A stretch of 64,000 bases of DNA from Paracidovorax anthurii (lineage in GTDB: Bacteria > Pseudomonadota > Gammaproteobacteria > Burkholderiales > Burkholderiaceae_C). The notes under the pieces were generated by a model. That model was not told where the DNA came from. It searched no databases and saw nothing but the letters and a program-made list of their open reading frames with translations. Of the stretch, positions 11,551 to 19,649 are shown piece by piece. Each line of letters starts with the position of its first letter. Positions within the stretch are counted from its first letter, which is position 1. A program made the translations under genes and the position numbers. The stretch is taken from the NCBI RefSeq assembly GCF_003269065.1, contig NZ_QLTA01000002.1, forward strand, positions 171,666 to 235,665, in the 5' to 3' direction.

Positions 11551-12930
11551 ATGAGTTTGCGCATCTACAACACGCTGTCGCGTGCGCTGGAAGATTTTTC
11601 CCCGCTGGAGCCTGGTCACGTCCGCATGTACGTCTGCGGCATGACCATCTACGACCTCTGCCACATCGGCCACGCGCGCATGATGATGGCCTTCGACGTG
11701 GTGCAGCGCTGGCTGCGGTGCAGCGGCCTGCGCGTGACCTACGTGCGCAACATCACCGACATCGACGACAAGATCATCAAGCGCGCCGTGGAGCGCGGCA
11801 TCACCATCCGCCAGCTCACCGACGAGATGACCGTGGCGATGCACCAGGACATCGGCGCGCTGGCCATCGAGCCGCCCACGGTGGAGCCGCGCGCCACCGA
11901 ATACGTGCCGCAGATGCTCTCGCTCATCGGCACGCTGGAGGGCAAGGGCCTGGCCTACCGCGCGGGCAGCGGCGACGTGAACTACGCCGTGCGCAGGTTC
12001 CAGGGCTACGGCAAGCTCTCGGGCAAGTCGCTCGACGAGCTGCGCGCCGGCGAGCGCGTGGCCGTGCAGGACGGCAAGGACGACCCGCTCGACTTCGTGC
12101 TCTGGAAGGCCGCCAAGCCCGAGGAGCCGCCCGAGGCGCAGTGGGACAGCCCGTTCGGCAAGGGCCGGCCCGGCTGGCACATCGAGTGCTCGGCCATGAG
12201 CTGCGCCACGCTGGGCGAGAGCTTCGACATCCACGGCGGCGGCGCCGACCTGCAGTTCCCGCACCACGAAAACGAGATCGCCCAGAGCGAGGGCGCCACG
12301 GGCAAGACCCTGGCGCGCTTCTGGATGCACAACGGCTTCGTGCGCGTGGACAACGAGAAGATGAGCAAGTCGCTCGGCAACTTCTTCACGATCCGCGAGG
12401 TGCTGGCGCAGTACGACGCCGAGACCGTGCGCTTCTTCATCGTGCGCACCCACTACCGCAGCCCGCTCAACTACAGCGACGTCCACCTGCAGGACGCGCG
12501 CGCCGCGCTCAAGCGCCTCTACACCGCGCTCGCGCTGGCGGCGCCCGAGGCCGTCGGCGCCATCGACTGGGCCGACCCGCACGCCGCGCGCTTCAAGGCG
12601 GCCATGGACGAGGACTTCGGCACGCCCGAGGCCATCGCCGTGCTCTTCGACCTCGCGGGCGAGGTGAACCGCACGCGGTCCGCGCGCGCGGCGGGCCTGC
12701 TCCGTGCTCTGGGCGGCTGCCTGGGGCTGCTGCAGGGCGATCCCCAGGCCTTCCTGAAGGCGGGCGCCCGCCTGGACGAAGCCGCGATCGCCGAGCGCAT
12801 CGCCGCGCGCGCGGCGGCCAAGGCGGCCCGCGACTTCGCCGAGGCCGACCGCATCCGCAACGACCTGCTCGCGCAGGGCATCGTGCTCAAGGATTCCCCC
12901 GCCGGAACGACCTGGGAGGCCGCGCAGTGA
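11551..12930 (+). CDS. cysS: cysteinyl-tRNA synthetase
   Basis: The class I aminoacyl-tRNA synthetase (459 aa, E. coli 461) charges tRNA-Cys in the cytoplasm. HIGH is at residues 38-41 (CHIGHARM) and KMSKS begins at residue 270 (EKMSKSLGN). The zinc-binding signature is complete, with MYVCGMT near residue 28, ECSAMS, and PHHENEIAQ. The start at 11551 ([11 protein letters not shown]) is the family start. A possible -10 element (TATACT, 11374-11379) lies in the divergent region with the TPR gene, but no good -35 accompanies it. It is followed after 60 bp by the glycosylase gene. Confidence 0.97.
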   Translation: MSLRIYNTLSRALEDFSPLEPGHVRMYVCGMTIYDLCHIGHARMMMAFDVVQRWLRCSGLRVTYVRNITDIDDKIIKRAVERGITIRQLTDEMTVAMHQDIGALAIEPPTVEPRATEYVPQMLSLIGTLEGKGLAYRAGSGDVNYAVRRFQGYGKLSGKSLDELRAGERVAVQDGKDDPLDFVLWKAAKPEEPPEAQWDSPFGKGRPGWHIECSAMSCATLGESFDIHGGGADLQFPHHENEIAQSEGATGKTLARFWMHNGFVRVDNEKMSKSLGNFFTIREVLAQYDAETVRFFIVRTHYRSPLNYSDVHLQDARAALKRLYTALALAAPEAVGAIDWADPHAARFKAAMDEDFGTPEAIAVLFDLAGEVNRTRSARAAGLLRALGGCLGLLQGDPQAFLKAGARLDEAAIAERIAARAAAKAARDFAEADRIRNDLLAQGIVLKDSPAGTTWEAAQ

Positions 12931-12990
12931 CGACGCACCGCTTCCATCTCCCGCACCGTCCCCAGTTCCTCGTGCAGGCGGAATAAGCCC

Positions 12991-13650
12991 GTGGCCCCCT
13001 CCAAGAAAACCGCGGGGACGGCCACGCCGTCCGCCGCCCCCGGCTACTGGGCGGACGCCTGCCGCCACCTGGTCAAGAAAGACCGCGTCATGAAGCGCCT
13101 CATCCCCGAGCTGGGCGACGTGGCGCTGGCCGCGCGCGGCGACGCGTTCACCACGCTCGCGCGCAGCATCGTCGGCCAGCAGGTGTCAGTGGCCTCCGCG
13201 CAGAAGGTCTGGGACCGCTTCGCCGCGCTGCCGCGCAGCATGACGCCGGCCGCCGTGCTCCGGCTCAAGGTGGACGACATGCGCGCCGCCGGCCTGTCCG
13301 CGCGCAAGGTCGATTACCTCGTGGACCTCGCGCTGCACTTCGATTCCGGCCGCCTGCACGTCAAGGACTGGGACGCCATGGACGACGAGGCCATCGCTGC
13401 CGAGCTGGTCGCCATCCGCGGCATCGGCCGCTGGACGGCCGACATGTTCCTCATCTTCCACCTGGCGCGCCCCAACGTGCTGCCGCTGGACGACGCCACC
13501 CTGCTGCAGGGCATCAGCCAGCACTACTTCTCGGGCGATCCGGTCAGCCGCAGCGATGCCCGCGAGGTCGCCGAGGCCTGGAAGCCGTGGTGCAGCGTGG
13601 CGAGTTGGTATATTTGGCGGTCGCTCGCCCCCCTGCCGGTGGACTATTGA
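12991..13650 (+). CDS. DNA-3-methyladenine glycosylase II (AlkA-type HhH-GPD)
   Basis: The 219-residue HhH-GPD base-excision glycosylase removes alkylated purines from DNA. The helix-hairpin-helix motif is visible as [13 protein letters not shown] (about residues 142-154), followed by the catalytic aspartate region [11 protein letters not shown] (about 164-174). It lacks the N-terminal domain of E. coli AlkA (282 aa), as do many short bacterial homologues. The start is GTG at 12991; no earlier start in frame gives a better N-terminus, and the ribosome site is weak. cysS, this gene and accA lie in the same direction with short gaps. Confidence 0.9.
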   Translation: MAPSKKTAGTATPSAAPGYWADACRHLVKKDRVMKRLIPELGDVALAARGDAFTTLARSIVGQQVSVASAQKVWDRFAALPRSMTPAAVLRLKVDDMRAAGLSARKVDYLVDLALHFDSGRLHVKDWDAMDDEAIAAELVAIRGIGRWTADMFLIFHLARPNVLPLDDATLLQGISQHYFSGDPVSRSDAREVAEAWKPWCSVASWYIWRSLAPLPVDY

Positions 13651-13717
13651 CCGGGCGGATGGCCCCGTCCCATCGCGCGCAGGACCTGCACAGGCATACA
13701 GCCCAAGGAGAAAACAA

Positions 13718-14692
13718 TTGGCGAAAAAGACTTTTCTGGACTTCGAGCAGCCCATCGCGGAGCTGGAGTCCAAGATCGAAGAGCTGCGCTACGTGCAGAC
13801 CGAGAGCGCGGTGGACATCTCCGAAGAGATCGACCAGCTCAGCAAGAAGAGCCTGCAGCTCACGAAAGACATCTACGGCGAGCTGACGCCCTGGCAGATC
13901 ACCAAGATCGCGCGGCATCCCGAGCGGCCCTACACCCTCGACTACGTGCGCGAGATCTTCACCGACTTCGTCGAGATGCACGGCGACCGGCATTTCGCGG
14001 ATGACCTCTCCATCGTCGGCGGCCTCGCGCGCTTCAACGGCCATGCCTGCATGGTCCTGGGCCACCAGAAGGGCCGCGACACCAAGGAGCGCGCCGCGCG
14101 CAACTTCGGCATGAGCCGCCCCGAGGGCTACCGCAAGGCCCTGCGCCTCATGAAGACGGCCGAGAAGTTCAAGCTGCCCGTCTTCACCTTCGTGGACACG
14201 CCCGGCGCGTACCCCGGCATCGACGCCGAGGAGCGCGGCCAGTCCGAGGCCATCGGCCGCAACATCTTCGAGATGGCGCAGCTCGAAGTGCCGATCATCA
14301 CCACCGTGATCGGCGAGGGCGGCTCCGGCGGCGCGCTGGCCATCAGCGTGGCCGACCAGGTGGTCATGCTGCAGTACTCCATCTATTCCGTCATCAGCCC
14401 CGAGGGCTGCGCCTCCATCCTCTGGAAGACCAGCGACAAGGCCCAGGACGCGGCCGACGCCATGGGCATCACGGCGCACCGCCTCAAGGCCCTGGGCCTC
14501 GTGGACAAGATCGTGAGCGAGCCCGTGGGCGGCGCCCACCGCGACCCCAAGCAGATGGCGGCCTTCCTCAAGCGCGCCCTGGGCGATGCCCACCGCCAGC
14601 TGGCCGACCTCAAGCCCAAGGACCTGCTGGAGCGCCGCTACGAGCGCCTGCAGAGCTATGGCCGTTTCAACGACACGCGCGCGGAGCGCTGA
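13718..14692 (+). CDS. accA: acetyl-CoA carboxylase carboxyltransferase subunit alpha
   Basis: The 324-residue AccA (E. coli 319) pairs with AccD to transfer CO2 from carboxybiotin to acetyl-CoA, committing carbon to fatty acids. Recognisable are [18 protein letters not shown] at the N-terminus, [30 protein letters not shown] and [11 protein letters not shown] (oxyanion and CoA site), and [10 protein letters not shown]. The start is a TTG at 13718 giving M-A-K-K-T-F, supported by an AAGGAG Shine-Dalgarno at 13705-13710 seven bases upstream; there is no suitable ATG. A UUCG-loop terminator follows at 14732. Confidence 0.97.
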   Translation: MAKKTFLDFEQPIAELESKIEELRYVQTESAVDISEEIDQLSKKSLQLTKDIYGELTPWQITKIARHPERPYTLDYVREIFTDFVEMHGDRHFADDLSIVGGLARFNGHACMVLGHQKGRDTKERAARNFGMSRPEGYRKALRLMKTAEKFKLPVFTFVDTPGAYPGIDAEERGQSEAIGRNIFEMAQLEVPIITTVIGEGGSGGALAISVADQVVMLQYSIYSVISPEGCASILWKTSDKAQDAADAMGITAHRLKALGLVDKIVSEPVGGAHRDPKQMAAFLKRALGDAHRQLADLKPKDLLERRYERLQSYGRFNDTRAER

Positions 14693-14731
14693 GCCGCGCG
14701 CCGGCAGCAGCCCGTTCCGCCCGCGCGGTGC

Positions 14732-14758
14732 ACGGCCCTTCGGGGCCGTTTTCGTTTT
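14732..14758 (+). terminator. rho-independent terminator after accA
   Basis: A perfect 7-bp stem ACGGCCC/GGGCCGT closed by a TTCG tetraloop (14732-14749) is followed by TTTCGTTTT. It lies between the accA stop and the tilS start, separating the two transcripts at least partly. Confidence 0.85.
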
Positions 14759-14791
14759 CCGGGGCCCGCCGCCATCGCCCGGGGACGGCCC

Positions 14792-15739
14792 ATGACCGAA
14801 GCCTTCGACGCGGCCATCGGCCGCTTCCGGCCGGCGTTGCCCCTGGGCGTGGCGCTGAGCGGCGGCGCCGACTCCACGGCGCTGCTGCTGGCCTGCGCCG
14901 CGCGCTGGCCGGGGCAGGTCCATGCCCTGCACGTGCACCACGGGCTGCAGGCCGCGGCCGACGCCTTCGAGGCGCACTGCGCGGCCCTGTGCGCGCGCCA
15001 GGCCGTGCCCCTGCGCACGGCGCGCGTGGACGCCCGGCACGCGGCCGGCGACAGCCCCGAGGACGCCGCCCGGCGCGCGCGCTATGAGGCTTTGCGGCTC
15101 CTGGTCGCCGGAAATACTGCACAGTCTGCTATACAAAGCATAGCAATCGCGCAGCACGCCGACGACCAGGCCGAAACCATCCTGCTCGCGCTCTCGCGCG
15201 GCGCCGGCGTGGCCGGGCTGGCCGCCATGCCCGCATCCTGGCGGCGCGGCGGCATCGACTGGCACCGCCCGCTGCTGCGCGTGGCGGGCTCGGACGTGCG
15301 CGCCTGGCTGGCCGCGCGCGGCGAGGCCTGGATCGAGGACCCCACCAACGCCGACGAGCGCTACACGCGCAACCGCATCCGCGCGCGCCTGCTGCCCGCG
15401 CTGGACGCCGCGTTTCCGCGGTTCCGCGAAACCTTCGCGCGCAGCGCGTCGCACGCGGCGGAGGCGGCCGTGCTGCTGCGCGAGCTGGCCGAGTCCGACC
15501 TGCTCGTGGCGGGCCAGCCCCCGCGCATCGCGGCCCTGCGGGCCCTGGGTCGCGAGCGGCGGGCCAACGCCCTGCGCCACTGGCTGCGCTGCGCGCACGG
15601 CACCACGCCCTCGGCGGCGCAACTGGGCGAGCTGCTCGACCAGATCGAGGCCTGCGCCACGCGCGGCCACCGCATCCGCATCAAGGTGGGGCGGGGCTTC
15701 GTGGTGCGCGAGGGCGAAGTGCTCGGTTGGTACAATTGA
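14792..15739 (+). CDS. tilS: tRNA(Ile)-lysidine synthase
   Basis: TilS (315 aa) modifies C34 of tRNA-Ile(CAU) to lysidine, switching its identity from Met to Ile. The PP-loop SGGADS is at residues 23-28, followed by ALHVHHGLQ, AAHARYEALR-type segments and AQHADDQAET. DPTNADERYTRNRIR near residue 183 is the substrate-binding signature. It is shorter than E. coli TilS (432 aa), lacking much of the C-terminal domain, which is normal in this lineage. A 49-bp dispersed repeat (15096-15144) is embedded in frame and encodes VAGNTAQSAIQSIAI just before AQHADDQ. E. coli TilS, as I recall, has a shorter loop there. Confidence 0.93.
   Translation: MTEAFDAAIGRFRPALPLGVALSGGADSTALLLACAARWPGQVHALHVHHGLQAAADAFEAHCAALCARQAVPLRTARVDARHAAGDSPEDAARRARYEALRLLVAGNTAQSAIQSIAIAQHADDQAETILLALSRGAGVAGLAAMPASWRRGGIDWHRPLLRVAGSDVRAWLAARGEAWIEDPTNADERYTRNRIRARLLPALDAAFPRFRETFARSASHAAEAAVLLRELAESDLLVAGQPPRIAALRALGRERRANALRHWLRCAHGTTPSAAQLGELLDQIEACATRGHRIRIKVGRGFVVREGEVLGWYN
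15096..15144 (+). repeat. 49-bp dispersed element, copy 2 (inside tilS)
   Basis: GGCTCC, three bases, TCGCCG, 17 bases, then the dyad GCTAT-ACAAAGC-ATAGC. It shares the 15-mer ACTGCACAGTCTGCT with copy 7 in the DUF349 gene and is read in the same frame there, so both proteins contain V-A-x-N-T-A-Q-S-A. Confidence 0.85.
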
Positions 15740-15867
15740 TGGGTTTTGGTCCCCATAACTGCACGAATAACGGCGGCGCGCCAAAACACCCCTGCGCATG
15801 GGCCCGCCTCCCGTGACGTTTTCCCCCTCTCGCGCCGCGGCCTTCGTACCGTCACCCCGGATATCCA

Positions 15868-17139
15868 ATGGCATTGATCGTTCATAAATACGGCGGCACC
15901 TCGATGGGCTCCACGGAGCGCATCCGCAACGTCGCCAAGCGCGTGGCCAAGTGGGCGCGGGCGGGCCACCAGATGGTGGTGGTGCCCAGCGCCATGAGCG
16001 GCGAGACCAACCGCCTGCTCGGCCTCGCCAAGGACCTCGCCCCCTCGCGCGCCTCGTCCGCCTACCACCGCGAACTCGACATGCTGGCCGCCACCGGCGA
16101 GCAGGCCTCCTCCGCGCTGCTGGCCATCGCCCTGCAATCCGAAGGCATGGAGTCGGTGAGCTACGCGGGCTGGCAGGTGCCCATCCGCACCGACAGCGCC
16201 TACACCAAGGCGCGCATCGAATCCATCGACGACCAGCGCGTGCGCGCCGACCTCGCCGGCGGCAAGGTCGTGATCGTCACGGGCTTCCAGGGCATCGACG
16301 AGCAGGGCCACATCACCACGCTGGGCCGGGGCGGCTCCGACACCTCCGCCGTGGCCGTGGCCGCCGCCATGAAGGCCGCCGAGTGCCTGATCTACACCGA
16401 CGTGGACGGCGTCTACACCACCGACCCGCGCGTCGTGGCGGAGGCGCGCCGCCTGCACACCGTGAGCTTCGAGGAAATGCTGGAGATGGCCAGCCTCGGC
16501 AGCAAGGTGCTGCAGATCCGCTCCGTGGAGTTCGCCGGCAAGTACAAGGTGCCGCTGCGCGTGCTCTCCAGCTTCACGCCCTGGGACATCGACATCGAGG
16601 AAGAAGCCCGCTCCGGCACGCTCATCACTTTTGAGGAAGACGAAAAAATGGAACAAGCCGTCGTATCCGGCATCGCATTCAACCGCGACGAGGCCAAGAT
16701 CTCCGTGCTGGGCGTGCCCGACAAGCCCGGCATCGCCTACCAGATCCTGGGCGCCGTGGCCGACGCCAACATCGAGGTGGACGTCATCATCCAGAACCTG
16801 AGCAAGGACGGCAAGACCGACTTCAGCTTCACGGTCAACCGCAACGACTTCGCGCGCACCGTCGATCTGCTCAAGGAGAAAGTGGTGCCCGCCCTCGGCG
16901 CGCAGGAAGTGGTGGGCGACGCCAAGATCTGCAAGGTGAGCATCGTCGGCATCGGCATGCGCAGCCACGTGGGCGTGGCCTCCAAGATGTTCCGCGTGCT
17001 GAGCGAGGAGGGCATCAACATCCAGATGATCTCCACCAGCGAGATCAAGACCTCGGTGGTCATCGACGAGAAGTACGTCGAACTGGCCGTGCGCACGCTG
17101 CACAAGGCGTTCGAACTCGACCAGCCCGCAGCGGCCTGA
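15868..17139 (+). CDS. lysC: aspartate kinase
   Basis: The 423-residue monofunctional aspartokinase phosphorylates L-aspartate, the first step toward lysine, methionine, threonine and diaminopimelate. The kinase domain starts [15 protein letters not shown] and includes [16 protein letters not shown] and [13 protein letters not shown]. Two tandem ACT domains (about residues 265-345 and 345-415; [39 protein letters not shown]) should bind lysine and/or threonine for feedback control. The 128-bp leader holds no recognised lysine riboswitch. tRNA-Ser follows 43 bp after the stop. Confidence 0.97.
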   Translation: MALIVHKYGGTSMGSTERIRNVAKRVAKWARAGHQMVVVPSAMSGETNRLLGLAKDLAPSRASSAYHRELDMLAATGEQASSALLAIALQSEGMESVSYAGWQVPIRTDSAYTKARIESIDDQRVRADLAGGKVVIVTGFQGIDEQGHITTLGRGGSDTSAVAVAAAMKAAECLIYTDVDGVYTTDPRVVAEARRLHTVSFEEMLEMASLGSKVLQIRSVEFAGKYKVPLRVLSSFTPWDIDIEEEARSGTLITFEEDEKMEQAVVSGIAFNRDEAKISVLGVPDKPGIAYQILGAVADANIEVDVIIQNLSKDGKTDFSFTVNRNDFARTVDLLKEKVVPALGAQEVVGDAKICKVSIVGIGMRSHVGVASKMFRVLSEEGINIQMISTSEIKTSVVIDEKYVELAVRTLHKAFELDQPAAA

Positions 17140-17182
17140 TTTCGTCTGGAATGCCTTCGATCTGAGGCATAATAGCGAGATT

Positions 17183-17275
17183 GGAAACGTGACCGAGTGG
17201 CCGAAGGTGCTCCCCTGCTAAGGGAGTATGGGGTGTAGAGCCTCATCGAGGGTTCGAATCCCTCCGTTTCCGCCA
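17183..17275 (+). tRNA. tRNA-Ser(GCT)
   Basis: A complete class II tRNA: acceptor stem GGAAACG/CGTTTCC, D arm with GAGTGGCCGAAGG, anticodon stem CTCCC/GGGAG with loop CTGCTAA (anticodon GCT at 17217-17219, reading AGC/AGT), a long variable arm, T arm GGTTCGAATCC and encoded CCA at 17273-17275. A -10-like CATAAT lies at 17168-17173. Its 3' end is the integration site of the prophage; the attL core overlaps 17263-17275 and leaves the tRNA intact. Confidence 0.98.
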
Positions 17276-17571
17276 GTACCTGCTGGGAAAGCTGCCAAGA
17301 TTGCTGCAAAGCTCTCGGCGGCTTTTTTTTCGTCTGGCTTTTCTGACGTGGCTAAGTCCTCTGCGATAGCTGCCATGAATGCGCGTGCTGGTTCTTCGCC
17401 GGTTATAGCGCGCAGCCCACCTCGTACCCTCCAGTTTGCCGGGCGCTCTCCCTTTTTCATCGCGATCAGGTTGGACGCATTCATGTCCAGCAGCCGCGCT
17501 AACGGGCGGATACCTCCTGCTATTGATTCTGCTTTTGTGATAAGTAAAATCAATTGTTCGTCTGTTGTCAT
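17218..17571 (-). CDS. phage HTH repressor-like protein, C-terminus encoded by host tRNA antisense
   Basis: The 117-residue protein has a central helix-turn-helix-like region (GGIRPLARLLDMNASNLIAM, residues about 19-38) typical of small Cro/YdaS-like phage regulators. It is the only minus-strand prophage gene and is divergent from the structural genes, as expected of a repressor. Its last 15-16 codons (about GGIRTLDEALHPILP) cross attL and are the antisense of tRNA-Ser. In a circular phage the frame would instead continue through attP into the sequence antisense to 24713-24862. Repeated TGAGTACG motifs sit just upstream of the start. Confidence is moderate that it is a gene and lower for the repressor role. 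Confidence 0.7.
   Translation of the reverse strand: MTTDEQLILLITKAESIAGGIRPLARLLDMNASNLIAMKKGERPANWRVRGGLRAITGEEPARAFMAAIAEDLATSEKPDEKKAAESFAAILAAFPAGTGGNGGIRTLDEALHPILP
17263..17275 (+). other. attL core (tRNA-Ser 3' end)
   Basis: The 13 bp TCCGTTTCCGCCA forms the 3' acceptor strand plus CCA of tRNA-Ser(GCT) and is repeated exactly at 24863-24875. Sequence diverges immediately on the phage side (GTACC here, AAACG at the right end). Confidence 0.9.
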
Positions 17572-17572
17572 T

Positions 17573-17614
17573 TTGAGTACGCTCCGCTAAAATTGTGTTG
17601 TCGATCTGAGTACG
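17573..17614. promoter_or_regulatory. candidate phage operator with direct TGAGTACG repeats
   Basis: The motif T(T/C)TGAGTACG-like occurs twice (TTGAGTACG at 17573-17581, CTGAGTACG at 17606-17614), 33 bp or about three helical turns apart. It lies between the divergent repressor gene and the first rightward phage gene, where an immunity operator would be expected. Binding is inference. Confidence 0.4.
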
Positions 17615-17651
17615 TTGCCGGATTGATAACACATTATCCATGGAGCTACCC

Positions 17652-18038
17652 ATGCTGTCCTCTGTCACGTCGTCTTTCCCGGATACCTACTCCGCTCAGT
17701 TTTTTGGCGCCGCCGCTGCCAACGACGGAAGCACTCCCCCCGCCGAGTCCCTGCCTGATCCCAGCGTGGATGCTGGATTGGTAGCTCAGTCCAGCGTAGG
17801 CGGTGGGGAGTGCCCCTCGGAGGATCGGGTGCTCGCGCTGGATGAGTGCCGGGAGCTCGACCGTTTGTCGTGGGCCACTCGTGACGGTCATGACGGTTGT
17901 TTCAGTGCCGGCGGTTTTGTCTTGATAGCTCTCCAGCAGGCTGCTGATATGTGCGGCTACCTCTCCAACAGCGAACGTGTGGCTGCATACGACCGGCTCT
18001 GTCGTCACGCTGAATACGCAATTGGTGCGGGGTGCTGA
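17652..18038 (+). CDS. hypothetical inovirus early protein
   Basis: The 128-residue acidic protein is not recognised. It has Ser/Pro-rich N-terminal half and a Cys-containing C-terminal half (LSWATRDGHDGCFSAGGFVL onward, ending YAIGAGC) with no membrane segment or signal peptide. The ATG at 17652 is preferred over 17640, because GGAG sits six bases before it and 17640 has no ribosome site. It is the first rightward gene after the putative operator and is followed, one base after its stop, by the next small gene. Confidence 0.6.
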   Translation: MLSSVTSSFPDTYSAQFFGAAAANDGSTPPAESLPDPSVDAGLVAQSSVGGGECPSEDRVLALDECRELDRLSWATRDGHDGCFSAGGFVLIALQQAADMCGYLSNSERVAAYDRLCRHAEYAIGAGC

Positions 18039-18039
18039 C

Positions 18040-18255
18040 ATGGCCTCAAAACCTCAAGCTCAGTCAAGCTTTGTGTCCAAGGCTAACTTGGACATGCGCG
18101 ACAAGCTGGTCAAGCGTGGCCTAACCGTGTCCTGGGGTGGTTGGCGTGCGGAGGTTCTGCGTGTTCGGACTGGCCGCTGCCTTGTTCAGTTCGTCGGGCA
18201 CTTTGATCCTCCCCGCTGGCTCCCGTGCTCCAGCGTCCAAATCGTGCGGTCCTGA
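18040..18255 (+). CDS. hypothetical small basic phage protein
   Basis: The 71-residue basic protein starts MASKPQAQSSFVSKANLDMR and ends in hydrophobic and basic residues. The centre (RGLTVSWGGWRAEVLRVRTG) has alternating hydrophobic and basic residues that could fit a small beta-barrel or nucleic-acid binding fold, but I recognise no family. It begins one base after the previous stop (TGAcATG), so it is probably translationally coupled. The position just before the ssDNA-binding gene suggests a replication-module role; this is inference. Confidence 0.6.
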   Translation: MASKPQAQSSFVSKANLDMRDKLVKRGLTVSWGGWRAEVLRVRTGRCLVQFVGHFDPPRWLPCSSVQIVRS

Positions 18256-18341
18256 CAGCCCTGCGGCATGCCCCGTAGGTATGTCAGAGCGCTGTCGCTC
18301 ATTTCCGGCTCTGGCCGTAGTTAACTAACCAAGGGAACCTT

Positions 18342-18653
18342 ATGGCTCTGACTTCTCTGATTCAAGTCCTCAAAGTCAACGATAAGCGTAGCGGCTCGAA
18401 GGACGGCCGCGCGTGGGAGATGCAGGATGCCGAGTGCGTCTTGCTGTCCGATGAAGGCGAGATGGAGCAAGTTGGCGTGCTGCAACTGCCCAAGGCCCTC
18501 ATGGGTGATGCCGCCCCTGTTCCCGGTATCTACATGGGCGCGTTCGCGCTCCAGGCTGGCATGCGTGACCGCCGTATCACGGCGATCCTCACGGCCCTGA
18601 CGCCGTACAAGCGTCCTCCGGCTCCCAGGGCTCCCTCGGCTCCTGGCGCTTGA
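18342..18653 (+). CDS. filamentous phage single-stranded DNA-binding protein (gpV-like)
   Basis: The 103-residue protein (MALTSLIQVLKVNDKRSG onward) has the size and character of the inovirus gene V protein. That is an OB-fold dimer which coats progeny ssDNA before extrusion and switches replication from double- to single-stranded products. It ends in a Pro/Ala-rich tail (about residues 90-103), as in several Ralstonia and Xanthomonas phage homologues. An AAGGGA ribosome site lies six bases before the ATG. It lies upstream of the coat genes, the usual inovirus place. The family call rests on size, order and general resemblance. Confidence 0.7.
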   Translation: MALTSLIQVLKVNDKRSGSKDGRAWEMQDAECVLLSDEGEMEQVGVLQLPKALMGDAAPVPGIYMGAFALQAGMRDRRITAILTALTPYKRPPAPRAPSAPGA

Positions 18654-18655
18654 CC

Positions 18656-19045
18656 ATGGGTACTGTGTGGCTCTTGTACGTCCCTTTCTTGGGGGTCGTC
18701 GCTGGCATGGCGTGGCGCTTGCTCCGTAACTACTACGCTGCGTGCCGGGCCATCGATGCGATCCCCGAGAGTTCGTGCCTGCCTGGGTCCCGGGGTATGG
18801 GGCAACGCCCCATGGTGGACTCGTCCCGCGCGACGTACCCGCCGCCACCGGGCGGGGAGTGCCCAGCGCGCCCGGGTGCCCATGCCAGCGGCTCTGGTGC
18901 CTCCGCCGATGGTGCCGGGCGCTGGATCAAGCGTGGCGCCGATCCGCGCCCGGGCGGCTCGGCACTCCCCGGCGCTCATTCGCGCTTGAGGGACAACGTG
19001 CCGCAGGCACTCCAGACCCGCGCTATGGGCGCTGACCGTGGCTGA
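18656..19045 (+). CDS. hypothetical phage membrane protein with low-complexity tail
   Basis: The 129-residue protein begins MGTVWLLYVPFLGVVAGMAW, a membrane segment at residues 2-22. A short basic patch and a Pro/Gly/Arg-rich, probably disordered, remainder follow. The ATG at 18656 lies three bases after the ssDNA-binding protein stop. The 3' end overlaps the next gene by eight bases. I cannot assign a function; the position between gene V and coat genes suggests a minor virion or assembly component. The low-complexity second half is less certainly translated. Confidence 0.5.
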   Translation: MGTVWLLYVPFLGVVAGMAWRLLRNYYAACRAIDAIPESSCLPGSRGMGQRPMVDSSRATYPPPPGGECPARPGAHASGSGASADGAGRWIKRGADPRPGGSALPGAHSRLRDNVPQALQTRAMGADRG

Positions 19046-19244
19046 TCCGTCCGTTATTCAGTGTTCCCAGTCGTGCACGGTCACGGTCGTGCACGAGCTT
19101 TCTTTTCCTCCCTTCACGACGTTGACGTTGCAGGAAGGGGGCCTTATTGCGATGGCCATCGTCGCAGTGTGGGCCGTGGGCTTCCTCTTCCGTGAGGTCG
19201 CTCGGGCCTTCTTTCCTGGTGGTGCTCTTTCAAAGGATGACTGA
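19038..19244 (+). CDS. small phage membrane protein, candidate minor coat
   Basis: The 68-residue protein starts at GTG 19038 (MADPSVIQCSQSCTVTVVHE). It carries one transmembrane segment at about residues 34-57 (EGGLIAMAIVAVWAVGFLF), followed by basic and then acidic residues. It overlaps the previous gene by eight bases and ends two bases before the major coat start. Small single-span proteins directly before the gene VIII-type coat are typical inovirus minor coat (gpVII/gpIX-type) proteins; assignment here is by position and topology only. Confidence 0.6.
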   Translation: MADPSVIQCSQSCTVTVVHELSFPPFTTLTLQEGGLIAMAIVAVWAVGFLFREVARAFFPGGALSKDD

Positions 19245-19245
19245 A

Positions 19246-19506
19246 ATGCAAACCCTGCAAACCCTGCCCGTCAAGGGCTCCAAGCTCGCAGCGCTCGCAC
19301 GCGCCGCCAAGACCGCCGTCACTGGCGTGGCCGTCACGGCGGCTCTGACCCTGCCCGCGTTCGCCGCGGCTGCGCAGCCGGATGTCACTGAGGTCGTGGC
19401 CTACATCCTCGCCGGTATCGCGACGATTGCGCTCGTCGGCAATGCAGGTCTGATGGTTCGTGGCGCGACTGCCGTGTTCGCGTGGATTCGCGGCGTGCTG
19501 CGCTGA
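19246..19506 (+). CDS. major coat protein precursor (gpVIII-like)
   Basis: The 86-residue precursor has a long positively charged signal peptide (residues 1-40, cleavage after LTLPAFA). The mature chain of about 46 residues starts AAAQPDVTEV, then has a membrane helix (VAYILAGIATIALVGNAGLM, about 51-70) and a basic C-terminus (AWIRGVLR) that would face the ssDNA. This is the hallmark layout of filamentous phage major coat proteins. The ATG at 19246 is chosen because AAAGGA sits eight bases before it; an ATG at 19237 would lie inside that ribosome site. A GC-rich hairpin terminator follows at once. Confidence 0.88.
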   Translation: MQTLQTLPVKGSKLAALARAAKTAVTGVAVTAALTLPAFAAAAQPDVTEVVAYILAGIATIALVGNAGLMVRGATAVFAWIRGVLR

Positions 19507-19522
19507 TCTGATTCGCGTCCTG

Positions 19523-19574
19523 TCCCCGGGCGGCCGACCGGGGGCCTTTGCCAATGCGCCGATGTGCGGCGCAT
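19523..19574 (+). terminator. hairpins after the major coat gene
   Basis: A CCCCGG/CCGGGG stem with an 8-nt loop (19524-19543) followed by CCTTTG, then a second perfect stem ATGCGCC/GGCGCAT with a 7-nt loop (19554-19574). Filamentous phages often place a strong terminator after the coat gene to set high coat and lower pIII expression. The T-run is weak, so this is a candidate. Confidence 0.55.
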
Positions 19575-19589
19575 CGTCAAGGGGGTGAT

Positions 19590-19649
19590 ATGGGCCTGTT
19601 CGTGATTGTGGCCATCCTGGGGGCGGCATGGCTCATGTTCTCCGGTTGA
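19590..19649 (+). CDS. 19-residue hydrophobic phage ORF, candidate minor coat protein
   Basis: ATG at 19590 preceded by an AGGGGGTGAT ribosome-binding sequence encodes [19 protein letters not shown], essentially one membrane helix. It overlaps the adsorption-protein gene and its TGA overlaps an internal ATG of that gene at 19649. Inovirus minor coat proteins gpVII and gpIX are only about 32 residues, so this is plausible but short. Confidence 0.4.
   Translation: MGLFVIVAILGAAWLMFSG

Noticed and set aside
12927..12986. 19-codon frame starting GTG that overlaps the cysS stop
   Set aside because: It has an overlap start but no ribosome site and no hydrophobic or structured character; the sequence is probably just the cysS-alkA gap.
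15740..15867. Possible lysine riboswitch before lysC
   Set aside because: The 128-bp leader lacks the conserved aptamer junction sequences and is too short for the usual 170-nt element.
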